DNA from: Cryptomeria japonica | Taxonomy: Eukaryota > Streptophyta > Pinopsida > Cupressales > Cupressaceae | Assembly: GCF_030272615.1 (NCBI RefSeq) | Contig: NC_081413.1 | Span: 24,430,501-24,494,500 of the forward strand | Direction of reading: 5' to 3' | Length of the DNA: 64,000 bases | Shown: piece by piece, positions 36,562 through 47,262 of the stretch | How positions within the stretch are numbered: the first letter of the stretch is position 1 | How the letters are laid out: each line of letters begins with the position of its first letter | Translations under genes and position numbers: made by a program | Notes under the pieces: generated by a model | What the model was told of the DNA's origin: nothing | What the model saw: only the letters and a program-made list of their open reading frames with translations | The model's database searches: none

Positions 36562-39500
36562 CTAAATAAGTGCCTCAGAGATCTCTTTCCGTAGAGAGAT
36601 GAGGATATCCAATTTAGGACTGAGTCTACATTTAAGTTCTTTTGCCTTGACTTTTATTCTTTCCTTCTCTTTCTCCAAATTTTCAAGTTTCTCCTCAAAT
36701 CCAGTTATCTCCTGTTCTATAACTGATATTGGTTCAGATGAACCAAATATATTGTCAGCTATATCATCAATTTCTTTTTGCACTTTGTTTATTTCCTTAT
36801 CGATATCCACTATCAAAAGATTAGTCTTACAGGTGTCTCTGTATAGTTCTTTGAACTCTATAACTGTTTTGTTCAGTGTCGGTAAGAGGGTATCAATATG
36901 TTCCGTGCACTTCTTTATTGTTTCTCCAAAGAATTTCTTTTTTTCCTTGTCCATTTTCTCCTTAAATGTCTCTTCATTTATTTGGTCCACAATCAGTATG
37001 TTGCCAGTGATATATTTAGACAATGTGTCTAACTGACTCAAATAATCCTTATTGTCTACATTACACTTGGGTGCAATCAATTAAGAATAGGTATTGTATC
37101 ATCTATAGCCTTATAAGCCAATACATTAAAATCTGTAATTTTATTAATAGAATCCAAAAGCACTTCAGTCACATTTGTTGGTTTGAATTATGTCATGGAA
37201 GTACCAGATGATTGTCCAACTACCTTAACAATATCCATGCTACCAGTGGTAGTAACAACTTTGCTTATCTCGACCTCTGGTAGGGCAGCTTATGTTTGCA
37301 TTTCAACTAGCAAAGGTTTAGGCATCTCGGCATTTTCTGGTGGCACTGTGTCTATATGAACTTGTTTCTCAGCTTGTGTCTTGGTCTGTTTCACTGTGCT
37401 CTCTTCTTCCAGTTTTTCTGATTGTTCTTTAGTGTTATTAGCTGATTTTTCTAATGGTTTTTCAGTTCTATCCACTATCGGTTTCTCTGTCGGCACCTCT
37501 GCATTGTCCACTACCAGTATCTCAATTGGTTTCTTTGTATTCTCAGTTGTCGGTATCACTATCTCTATTGGTTTTTCAATGTTTGCATCAATAGTACTAT
37601 CAGTAACCATTTTACTAACCCCAATCTCAATGTTATCAGCTGGTGTTTCAACTTCAACATTTTTAGCTTGTGTTCCAACATTGTCAGTTGGTTGCTCAGT
37701 AGCAACATCTTTCATCTTTTCCTCGGTACTTTCTTTATCAACTACAATATTGACCTCTTGAGTATCTATGTTCATAGTATACAAGATTTTAGATTCAGGG
37801 TTTGTATCCTCATGTGGTGTCTCCACATTCTCAGTAGCCGGTGTGTTGTCAATTAGTACTGGTGGAGTAAAGTCACTTTTATATTAGGTAGTCCACCGAC
37901 CTTGCCTTTTCCTTTGTCCTTATCCTTTTAGTATACCTTGAATGTTTTAGGTCTGTTCAGTTCTTCTTGTTTCTCTTTCTCAACAAAGAAAATATCCCAT
38001 TTATCTGTTGTCTCTTCTGAGATTTCATTAACCCTGATGGCCATTAGACTTACATGACGGTGTCAACTAGAAAAGACTATTCTATTAGCTTCACTGATCA
38101 ATTCATCAATTTCCTCAATTGATTTCACAAGGTGAACAACTAGCAGTTTCTCAATCTTGATTTTCTTGTCTAGTTCCATAATAGCTAACCTTTTAACATC
38201 TAGCCACCTATATAGATCACTAGGCAAATCATCTACAACCTCTCTCAAAAATTTCTTATAGATATCAAGGTGTAAGATGATACTGTTTTCTATGCTTTCT
38301 TTCTCCTCATTTGTAAAAGTATCATACAGTTTACTTACATTTGATAAGTTACCATCATCTGTTATCTCATTTAACAAGTTGTCAAGTGGAGGAGTGACCA
38401 TTTTTTCCTTTCTCTTTCTAGGTGTCATCTTCTTAGCTGGTGGCCTCACTGCTTGTTGTCTTGGTTTTCTTGGGAGGAGGAGAGGGTACCGGTGAGGGTT
38501 TTCTCTTCCTATCAACTCTTATAAACTCAGTAGGAATTTTACTATCAGAGGATGTACCAACCGCTGAGAGATGAGCCTCTGGTTGTAATCCTTCTAGATC
38601 ACTTTCCTTGATACCAGTGATATTCATTATGTTTTCCTTAATTTCTTTAACCTGCTTAGATGCACTCCTTATATATTTTTCTCTTCTATTCCTTTGTTTA
38701 AGTGTTTGAACACCACTCTCTATTGTCTCAGCATTACCAAACACTTTTTCTTCTGGTTCTCTAGGGGCTTCAAGTAGGGCTTTGGCATATGTTTCAATTA
38801 TGTTTACATCAGCCTCATATCCCATTTCTGTCACCCAAACAGTTCTAGGAAGAACTGCCTCCATCCAAATTTCATCCTTCTTAATCACAAAATAAATTTC
38901 TTTCTCATACTTGTCGACAATACATTGAGGTAACCTTTCCCTAGTGTTCATTTTTTCTTTAAATGCTTGGAAATACTCTGTTATTTTGTTTTCCTTGTAT
39001 GTCCCCATGCCACTGAAGATATCTAACAGTTGGTTCTCTACCGGTATGTCATAACCAAAGTCTTTCTTGACTATACTAGGAGCCTCTTTTGTACGATATA
39101 GCATTAAGCATACAAGAAGATTACCAAAACGGAAAGTACCTTTCTTATCTCCTTTTATCTTCTTCAAATTCTCAATCAACTCATCTTTCAACCATTCACA
39201 TACATCTATCTTACCATCATTGTTAACCACATCATATGCACTTTTGATGCATAGTCTGGAAACTAAGTTCAGTCAGTTAGCATGTGTGGTTTTGTATCCT
39301 AATATCATGCTAATGAATCTAACATTCTCATCCTTCACATCATTAACTCTCAGGGATCTGCTCTCATAGGTTGCACCAGTTAAAGTCATCACTGTGTTAT
39401 TAGGACCTTTTTAGTTTTATCTAGCCTGCTACCGGTGGAGGGTAAGCTAGTCACAACCCTAACTGCTTCTCTAGTGATTTTATGAATAGAGTCAAGCCAA

Positions 39501-39871
39501 AAGAATTCTTCATGAACTCTACTGAGTAGAATCCTTACAACTTCCTTAGTAAATTCTGGAATGTCAAGGATTTCCAAAAAACCTAGGGTCTCAATAACCT
39601 TATGCTCAGGTTTTACAGTTCCATTCTCATCACAAATAACATTCTTATATATTTTCATGATTTCCTCATAACCTAATTCCTCAATATGGCAATGTATGTA
39701 AATTCTAGGGTCTTCTGCATATGCAACTCCTTTAGGGATTTTTTAAAAAGAACCTAGGGTATCATCCTATTTTGCTACTTTGGAGATAATCTTGAAAACG
39801 GGCGTAGGGCATTTAATTACTTCAATAACAGTAGGATTTGCAATGAATTCTAGAACAGAGGAGGAAGCCAT
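36562..39871 (-). pseudogene. Long accessory ORF of unknown function
   Basis: About 1,100 codons from MASSSVLEFIANPTVIEVIK at 39871 to SLRKEISEALI at 36562, in six open pieces separated by stops and small frameshifts. Part 1 (39658-39389) has YKNVICDENGTVKPEHKVI and EEFFWLDSIHKITREAVRVV. Part 2 (39230-38433) has GTFRFGNLLVCLMLYRTKEA, then a basic Pro/Lys tail (PSPVPSPPPKKTKTT). Next are a helix-rich piece, a Glu/Lys/Pro repeat region (TEKPI/KKPIEI/EKPLE at 37826-37290) and a final coiled coil. I associate the HWLD..KITKE / F.FG.L..CL.LY pattern with retroelement-linked plant proteins from memory. It is not gag or pol, and no catalytic motif was seen. Confidence 0.6.
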
Positions 39872-40266
39872 AGATAAATACCTTAATCTGCTTGATAGGT
39901 TTGGATTCTTGAAAGAACTTGTTTCACTTCTCTCTTTGGATACCTTCACTCGGGTTTTTCCCGCTCTTTGAAAGTTTGAATGCTCAGTGAATGAAAAAGA
40001 AGGAAAAATACTGATTTATAATGTCTTTTCCTTCAACAACCACAATAAATGTTTGTCGGTTAAGTGAAACTTAACATATCTGCCAGTAAAGAAGAAGTTC
40101 ATCTTCTCACCATCAACCGAGGGTAAACTTGTATGATTTTTCAATTAGCTGCAATACCCGCAAGGATTACTTTTCAGTTCGATGAGGAATCTCCTACCGG
40201 TGGAGTGATACCATGTTCTACTGGTGAAGGAATAGTCTCATCAATATTCTGATCTCTCTTTCTAAT

Positions 40267-41289
40267 TTATTGTTTTGAAAATTCTTGTTTTACCTCATCT
40301 ACCTTCTCTTTGCCTTTCAAATTGGGTCCTTTGTTATTTATCGGTGATGCCTTACTTCTACAAAATTTTGCAATATGTCTAATCTTGTTACAAGCATAAC
40401 AAGTGACATTGTTTTTCTGAATAGCCTTTTCATATCCTATGTCAGTTTGTGTTCTGCATTGATTAGATAAGTGTCCAAATCTTCCACAAACATAACATCT
40501 CACATTCATTCTACAACTTTCTGAATTATGACCAATTTTGTTGCATTTGGAACATAGCCCAGTGGGTGCATTAGTGTTCTGATAGTTTCTAGATCTACAT
40601 TGATTTGCTCTATGACCATGCTTGTTATAGTTAATGCATTTCCCATTAAATTTGTAGGCATTAGGTTATCTTACTGGTTTGCTGTGATCATGATTGTTTG
40701 CAGTACTGGAGCTTTTACCAACTTCAAATCCAAGTCCATTAGTGTCTCCATTAGGTTTCTAAATTTTTAGCATATCATCAAGTTCTTCTGAACTTTTCTT
40801 GAATTTCTCCTTATGTTGATTTGCAGTAGCCAACTCATTTTCCAAAAATTCCTTCTGTCTCATAAGTTCAATTTTATCATGTTCCATGTGAATCAAATCT
40901 ATCTTTAACATATCATTTTCACTACTGAGTCTTAGATTTTTAGTTCCAGCATCATTGAGTCTCCTAGTCAAGTCATCTTCATTCTTCTTTCTATCTTCAG
41001 TGTCTTTACAAAATCTCATAGTCATGTCTTGCATCTCACTCCTCAAGGTCATGTTTTATTGCCTCATCTTGCTTACAAGATCATTAAGAGTTTCCTTTTC
41101 ATCATTATCATCATTCTATATCTTCTCATGAAGTTCTCTTCTTTTGTTTCTAGCAATAGTGAGATTCTCCTAAAGTCCCTGAATGAATTCCTCTGCAGTT
41201 CTTAGATCATCTTCAAGTTTAATATTCTTCAACTTTTCTACATCAAAGTCTGCAAGAGATGTTTCCAATTGCTTTCTTAAGTTTTCCAT
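40267..41289 (-). pseudogene. Gag-like protein: coiled coil plus four CCHC knuckles
   Basis: ATG at 41289 (MENLRKQLETSLADFDVEK). A long Lys/Glu/Leu coiled coil runs to about 40760, broken by a few stops. Then come four closely spaced zinc knuckles: CINYNKHGHRANQC (second Cys replaced by Tyr), CSKCNKIGHNSESC, CYVCGRFGHLSNQC and CYACNKIRHIAKFC (Gly before His replaced by Arg). It ends KVDEVKQEFSKQ at 40267. The usual N-terminal copia Gag domain is missing between the primer site and the coiled coil. The role is probably RNA binding and packaging. Confidence 0.75.
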
Positions 41290-41345
41290 CTATACTGGTG
41301 TTAGAATATTCCCCAAGCTATTAGGCTTTTGAAAATAGAGGACCA

Positions 41346-41358
41346 GGCTCTAATACTA
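41346..41358 (-). other. Primer binding site of pol-less element
   Basis: Minus TAGTATTAGAGCC, two to three bases after the LTR end, resembling TGGTATCAGAGCC with two transitions. Confidence 0.65.
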
Positions 41359-41360
41359 AT

Positions 41361-42135
41361 TGTTAGGATTGATGATAGTCCCAAAGATATTGAGGGGGGG
41401 GGTGAATCAGTATCTAACCGGTTAACAAAATATTTGACCTTATTAATTACTTTGCATTCCAAAATAGTGTACCGGTAAGCAAGAATTAATGCAGTAAATA
41501 TGAAGAGTAAAGACAACATAGAAAGCACACCATAACATAATATGTTTAATGAGGAAACCCGGTGTGGGAAAAACCTCAATGGGATTTGTGACCCACAATA
41601 TTCACTCACTGGCCAATGAATGGATATTACTTACTAGAGGGGCCTGCACATGCAAGAAGGCCAATTGCCAAGAGCTCACTGCTCAATTACAAAAGGAAGT
41701 CTCACTGACTTACAAAATGGATTATGAGAATCCAATATAATGTACTCCTACAAAACAACATCTGCTATACCAGGTTCAGTACTGGTTTAAGCTCATACAA
41801 TAACCATAAACACTTCTACAAAATCCGCCTTAATATTCGCTCTACATATCCATCATATCTATCTTCTATCATATACGTCTCTCAAATGATCTACAAGATC
41901 TCATACTTATATATGAGTCTTATTACAACATGCCATGTTGGCTTAAAAAAAGATATTACAATTAAATAAAAAATATAATAATCAAAATCCTATCAGCTAG
42001 GATGTCAGTAAACATTATTGTCACTGCTGGTGAACTATCTACTGGTGCCTACCAGTGCCATAAGATTGCAAGGTTTCCATCAATGACAACACCTTCAATC
42101 ACCTTTAGCTACCATTAGAGTGTGCAATGCCAACA
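41361..42135 (-). mobile_element. 5' LTR of pol-less element
   Basis: 775 bp reading TGTTGGCATTG ... AATCCTAACA on the minus strand. Plus strand 41936-42135 matches the truncated 3' LTR at 36001-36204. It contains GGGGGGGTGAATCAGT near 41396, shared with the LTR-like fragment at 8275. Confidence 0.8.
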
Positions 42136-43171
42136 ACTTGCTTGCAGTGTGCCCTACTTGTTTACAATTGAAGCATCTTCTTGTGAAGACACTAGGACCT
42201 CTCCCTGGTCCACCAAATCTACCCCTTCCATTGGGTCTTCTTCCTCTAAAGCCTCCTCTTGAACCCAAGTCTCCACTTTGTTCTTGCTAGATAGACTCAC
42301 CTTGGGGTTTTTGAGATTGTCCTCATCCCCCAAAATTTCTTTTTCCTCTATAATTCTTGCCTCGTCTTCCCCTACTGTTTTGTTCACTTTTTCTTCTCAA
42401 GTTATCTTCTACCCTCTAGGCCATTTGAAAGAGTTCATCCATTTCTTTAGGAGCCATTAGACTCATCTCATCTTGAATGTTGAACTTGAGCCCATTCAAG
42501 TACCTAGCAACCTTCTCCTTTTCATGTTCACGGTGCCCTGATCTCAAACTCAATTTGTGGAATTCCTTTGTGTAGGAGGCCACATCCAAGTCCTTTTGCT
42601 TCAAATTTTGCATTCTCCTATACAATTGCACTTCATAATCGACAAGCACAAATTGGACCTTGATTTTGGACACTATCCTATCCCAAGAATGAATCACGCT
42701 CTTTCCCATTTTCACCCTTTCACCTTGAGTGTAGTTCCACCAGGTTAAGGCAACACCCTTTAGTTTGATCTTTGCAAACTTCACCTTCTTTTCCTTAGCC
42801 ACTTCCTTGTACTCAAAATAATTATTCAGGGCATCTATCTAATCTACAAGTTATTCAACATTCTTCTGCCCACTATAGGTAGGAATCTCCATCTTGGCCT
42901 CAGAAGAGTCTTTGCCTATTGTTTTGAGGGCTTCAAGGAATGGTCTCTAATCAATAAGTATCTCTGGCTCCTACCTTTGGGGTTCTTCTTCTTCATCAGT
43001 CTCCTTACTTGGCCCTTTTCCTTTCTTCATTGTCTTTAGTTCAACCTTGAGTGCCTCATTGACCCCGATCTTGATCATCTCTTCCATCTCTTGGAATTTC
43101 TTAGCCACCTTTGCGGACATTCCCTTTGGAGGAAATATGCTGGCCTTAGTTTGGCTCTCTTCTGTTGACAT
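42136..43171 (-). pseudogene. GypA Gag with split zinc knuckle
   Basis: Starts MSTEESQTKASIFPPKGMSA at 43171, then an acidic stretch ending EEEEPQR. After two or three stops the core appears at 42802-42416: KLKGVALTWWNYTQ, SWDRIVSKIKVQFV, VASYTKEFHKLSLRSG and VARYLNGLKFNIQDEM. An Arg/Gly-rich stretch (RGGFRGRRPNGRGRFGG) follows, then the start of a CCHC knuckle, CFNCKQVGHTASK. The last Cys of the knuckle is lost where the nested element begins at 42135. It encapsidates element RNA. Inactive. Confidence 0.9.
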
Positions 43172-43206
43172 ACACCAAAATCCATCCTCCCAATGATCAG
43201 ACTTGC

Positions 43207-43219
43207 TTTGATACCAATA
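43207..43219 (-). other. GypA primer binding site
   Basis: Minus strand TTGGTATCAAAGC immediately after the LTR end, close to the initiator-Met tRNA complement TGGTATCAGAGC. Confidence 0.8.
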
Positions 43220-44033
43220 TGATGCAGAGCCCCAAGGAACAAAGGCTTCTCACACAAATTCAATCCACTAGACCTTACACTAAGGTCTCAACATTCACAT
43301 GGATTCTTGGACAACCCTGATAGCAGCATGAAAGGACTCCTCTACACTCCCCTTATCTCAATGGGACCCCACTATATCCATGAACAACTCATGGAGATAC
43401 AACTTCTCACATCAATACTATTCTTAACACCAACTCTCCTGTCGCCACTTATGACTAACTAGGTTTATAACACATCCACCATTGAAAAGTAGGTATGGAC
43501 CCTATAGAAACTTTTGTCTAACCCTAGGAACATTTATTACAAACAAAAAAACACCCTTTGGTTTGTACAGATGCAATCAAGGTGACTGCCCTCAACAAGA
43601 CACCTACTCCTAGTAGCCCTATTTTGAACTTTTAAGGAAAAACTCATAAATCCTCCTAATGATACCATAGAATATTGACACTTTTGATGCCTCTATTTTT
43701 GAAACATAACACTTCCAAAACTTAGAACCCAACTCTTACATTGACTAGTTCAAACACTGCTGCTACAGAAGGGCTAAAAGGGCTTTTAGGCCACATTTAC
43801 AAAGCAACCACACTTCAAAGGTCTGATCCGAAGACACGAATGGATGAAAAAGCTCTACAAACATTCCCAAACTTCATATAAATAGTCATATAGGGTCCAA
43901 CACACTTATTTTTACGCCAGCACAATTTTTAGTAGTCAAATAATGCTAGTCACATTAGGATGCCTAGCCTAGGGCTTGATCCCAAACTCCACCAGTTCAA
44001 TGGCCCACTCAGAAACCTCAAGACTCTTAAAGT
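43220..44033 (-). mobile_element. GypA 5' LTR, truncated
   Basis: Matches the 31049-31855 half of the 3' LTR. The match stops near ACTCTTAAA at 44033, so roughly 800 bases of the U3 side are gone. The primer site adjoins it at 43219. Confidence 0.88.
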
Positions 44034-44050
44034 ACATGGAACCCTAGTTA

Positions 44051-44263
44051 GTTGATTGAAATGTTCCTTGGTGTGTGGCCGACCTTCCTTTTGATCCAAA
44101 CTTCATCCTTTGGATTTTTCAAAGAAATCTCTTTGGCGGAGGCCAACCTGGTGGTTTTCACATTTCATCTTGTTCTTCGGCATTTGATCCCTCTTGGGCC
44201 GACTCGGATCCCTCTTGACCATATAAATCAATGTAATTAAGCACCATAAATTATCAGTGAGAA
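44051..44263 (+). mobile_element. GypB 3' LTR, first piece
   Basis: Matches 29496-29710 of the 5' LTR (for example GACCGACCTTCCTTTTGATC-like and CCATATAAATCAATG). Its left end is fused, through about 18 unassigned bases, to a truncated GypA LTR. Its right end stops at the GGGT terminus of the DNA transposon. Confidence 0.85.
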
Positions 44264-44287
44264 GGGTAAATGTACAAAGTTGGGTCC
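44264..44287 (+). repeat. Left terminal inverted repeat
   Basis: GGGTAAATGTACAAAGTTGG plus GTCC. It agrees with the right end at about 16 of 24 positions, with perfect GGGT, AAGTTG and GTCC blocks. Confidence 0.65.
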
Positions 44288-44330
44288 CAAACCCACGGAA
44301 GTCCGCAGGTTGGGAAATGAGCCCACTAGA

Positions 44331-44470
44331 AATGGGTGCCTGATTTTTACAAATCGGGCACCCGTTTAGCTTCAGGTGCCCAAGCCACCAAAAAATGGGT
44401 GTCCGTTTAGCAATGGGTGCTCTAAGCTAAACGGATGCCCATTTATTTCAAATCGGGTGCCCGATTTGAA
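44331..44470. repeat. Subterminal GGGTGCCC repeats and palindrome
   Basis: About seven forward or reverse copies of a GGGTGCC / GGGCACCC word with AAAT or GTTT edges, including the near-perfect palindrome CAAATCGGGTGCCCGATTTG at 44449-44468. Related words (AAATGGGTGCCCATTT, GAGCGCCCG) lie near 53857 and 53910 at the other side. Such clusters commonly bind transposase. Confidence 0.65.
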
Positions 44471-44874
44471 AAAAATGAGCGTCTATTTTTGAAATGTATT
44501 TTTTTTTTTTTTAACCATTTTCCATCATTTTTACTGTTTGGAAAACGGGCAGGCGTTTCTGAGGAGCACGGGTACCCATTTTTTTCACCTCAGCTGACCC
44601 CCTGACCATTTTTACCTCCTTCCAGGTATTTAGTTTTATTTTTTATATTCTATTTTATTTATTTTTATTGTTTTTCATAAAAAAATGTTAATGTATTGTT
44701 ATTTTTTAAATTTTATGTTTTAAAGTTTGAAAATTGTCTTTTATTTCATGTTTAAAATAGTTTTCAGTTTTCAAATATTGCAAAAAGCATGAATAGTAAA
44801 AATCGTAGGAAAAAAACAAAAAACATGAATAGTATTTAAACCGTAGGAAAAAAACAAAAAACAAAAACGTAAAC

Positions 44875-45065
44875 GAACAATAAACATTAGACGCAAAAAA
44901 TAGACAATAAACCTTGAACAAAAAAATGAACAATAAACATTAGACACAAAAAACAGACAATAAACCCTGAACAGAAAAACGAACAATAAACATTAGACAC
45001 AAAAAACAGACAATAAACCTTGAACAAAAAAATGAACATTAAACCCTAAATAGAAAAAAATGAAC
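44875..45065. repeat. 53 bp minisatellite, three copies plus a partial
   Basis: GAACAATAAACATTAGACRC recurs at 44875, 44928 and 44981, and a variant at 45034, giving a 53-base period. A-rich on the plus strand. Confidence 0.9.
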
Positions 45066-45069
45066 AAGT

Positions 45070-47140
45070 CTGAGGAGAAATCTGAGTATCTTGGTTGATT
45101 AACCCAAAACCCTAAATTATAATCTTTAATTATAATCTTTAATTAAAACCCTAAACATTGGATTAAGATTCAATAACTTGGCTATAGGATAGTGTATTTT
45201 TCCATTGGATTGGATGATAAGTATAATAAACATAGATAAAGGAAAGGATCAAAAACCCTGTAATAATTTATTTTACAAAAGGTTTAACCAAATCTTTATT
45301 TACAAATCAAAATAGACTCTAGGATTCATGAAAGTTGCACTAGAAGAGACAAGTATGGAGGTAGGTAACATCACAAATTTTTTTATCTAAGGGGGGTTTT
45401 TCTTCAACCTAATTATGTTCATTATTTATGTAGACTTATGAAAATGGATCTAAAGACTCCTTTTAATTATGGACATGAAAATTGTTAAGGTAGAATCAAG
45501 GTAGGGTTGTCTAAGAATGTTTGTTGATTTCTCGAAAGGATTGGACTTAGTGACCTACTTGCCTCAAATGGAAAGCAAGAAAGCATAAATAGAAGGTGTA
45601 CATCAAGAGTTTGAGGTATTGCAATCTTATTGTACCAATATTAGTAAAGTGTTGGTTGGTTTGCAAAATGCACATGAAAATAGTAGAGTGTGTGTTGGAA
45701 GTGAATGTATTATATTATGTGAAAGCATTAATTGAAATAGTAAAATAAGAACAAAGAAGAAGGGAGAGTTGAGGGTGGTGTCTATATAGGGTAGATGAGT
45801 TATGTATTCTAATATATGACAAATTTTCTTGGATAGGTTTCATTATAAACCCCACTAAATTACTTAAAAATTTACACGTCTATATAAATTTATTTTGCCA
45901 AGTATATATTATATTAAAAAACTGATTATATATTTATATGTGTATGTATCATTTTACATTTAGAATGAATTGATTCTAAATTTTTTGTGATAATTGCTTG
46001 TATTTCATTACCAAATGTTTATTCTAATTGATATAATTGATGTACATAATTAAAATATATTTTGAAAATTATTTAATATGTAAATAAAAGTTGATCTTAA
46101 GTAAATAAATTATTTAATATGATATAAGAATTTCCTCTTAAGTATCGCCATTGAAGGGTATGTGATCTTCATCTACAAAGGGAATGAAACAATCTACAAT
46201 AGGATCCTCTAGGAATGGAGAGATATGAGGGTCTCCATGGATCTCCTAAAGTCTATTCCAAAGTGTGTGGGGGAAATCAATATCCAATGCAATACACATA
46301 GAATCATGATCTTGATACTAGATCAAATCACTCCTACATGGTCAATGATGTTACACCAAGATTATATATTTTCTAGTGTTTCTAGTTTAGGTATGACTCC
46401 ATACATAAAAGGAAAATGACTACACCACCTAAAACTTATGAAGATACCATTTTACAAAAGAATCATAGTTATCCCTTTCTAATTTTACCACAAAAGGATG
46501 AATAGAGAAACCTATGATACCTCCTCAAATAAAACCTTTAAAAATCAATAAAATCAATACATAAAAAACATATCAAACAAATTCATCTCATGTAAGACGG
46601 TCATTTTCAAGTGCCAAGATGTCCAAGTAAATGACTAGAATGTGAAATCACAAAAAAATGGTCATTTATTCAAGCTTCAACTTAGTGTAGTACTACTAGT
46701 TGCGATCACTAAATCATCCAATGATTCTAGAAAAGAACACAACAAAGTAGTACATGTATTGACAAGTTCATAGATATAACTTATGACTTTAACTTATGAT
46801 TATTTTTATGATTTTGATGGAACTTATACTAATTCATCTTTGGATGTTAAAAAGTATTGTTTGAGTTGCATGGGCATTATGATGTTTTATTTTGTAGAAT
46901 TCTTCTTATACTTTGATTTAAGTGGATAATATTTCTTAAATGATGCTTATTATTACCCACCTATTAATAATATTATAGATCTATGTGAGTTTCCTTTTTT
47001 TATATTTAAGTTGCTAAATTGTATTTAATTATAAGTTTTTTTGGAAGGTGAAATGTAAATTAAATAGTTTATAATTTTAAATTTTCATGTTTGTAATTGT
47101 AATTGTAAATTTTCATGTTTGTATATATATACAGATTATT
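45070..47140. other. No gene seen inside transposon
   Basis: AT-rich interior left of the accessory gene. AAACCCTAAA-like words occur near 45105 and 45165, too few to be telomeric repeats. A 3' splice-like TATATATACAG at 47124-47134 precedes the first ATG, so an untranslated 5' exon may lie here. Confidence 0.4.
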
Positions 47141-47187
47141 TTCACATGATGGATGAGTTTGAGATAGATGAGCTATTAGGTATAGTA

Positions 47188-47262
47188 CCACCTCCACCTC
47201 CACCCCCTCCACCTCCACCTCCACCATGACCTCCACCTCCACCTCCACCTCCACCTCCACCA
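47188..47262 (+). repeat. CCACCT microsatellite (polyproline)
   Basis: About 75 bases of CCACCT/CCTCCA units encoding prolines in the accessory gene, interrupted once by CCATGACCT, which gives an in-frame stop. Confidence 0.9.

Larger units (their letters stand above)
36001..42135 (-). mobile_element. Pol-less LTR retrotransposon nested in GypA
   Basis: Minus-strand order: 5' LTR 41361-42135, primer site 41346-41358, Gag-like gene, long accessory ORF, polypurine tract 36205-36219, 3' LTR 36001-36204 (truncated). No protease, RT, RNase H or integrase motif was found in the 5.1 kb between the LTRs, so it must have used another element's enzymes. It splits the GypA Gag zinc knuckle. The outer 3' LTR part and some GypA DNA appear deleted, so no target duplication is visible. 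Confidence 0.85.
31049..44033 (-). mobile_element. Ty3/gypsy element GypA (probable chromovirus), interrupted
   Basis: Minus-strand LTR element in the order 5' LTR (truncated, 43220-44033), primer site, Gag, protease, RT, RNase H, integrase, probable chromodomain, polypurine tract, 3' LTR (31049-32657). A second LTR element (36001-42135) splits Gag from protease. The distal half of the 5' LTR is deleted and joined to GypB LTR, so no target duplication can be read. All genes carry stops or frameshifts. Confidence 0.92.

Noticed and set aside
41396-41402. G-run as polypurine tract
   Set aside because: It lies inside the LTR, far from an LTR start; the true tract is at 36205-36219.
44706-44986. 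Two Phe/Cys-rich minus ORFs
   Set aside because: They are translations of the 53 bp A-rich minisatellite.
45100-45175. Interstitial telomere repeat
   Set aside because: Only two or three scattered AACCCTAAA words, not a tandem array.
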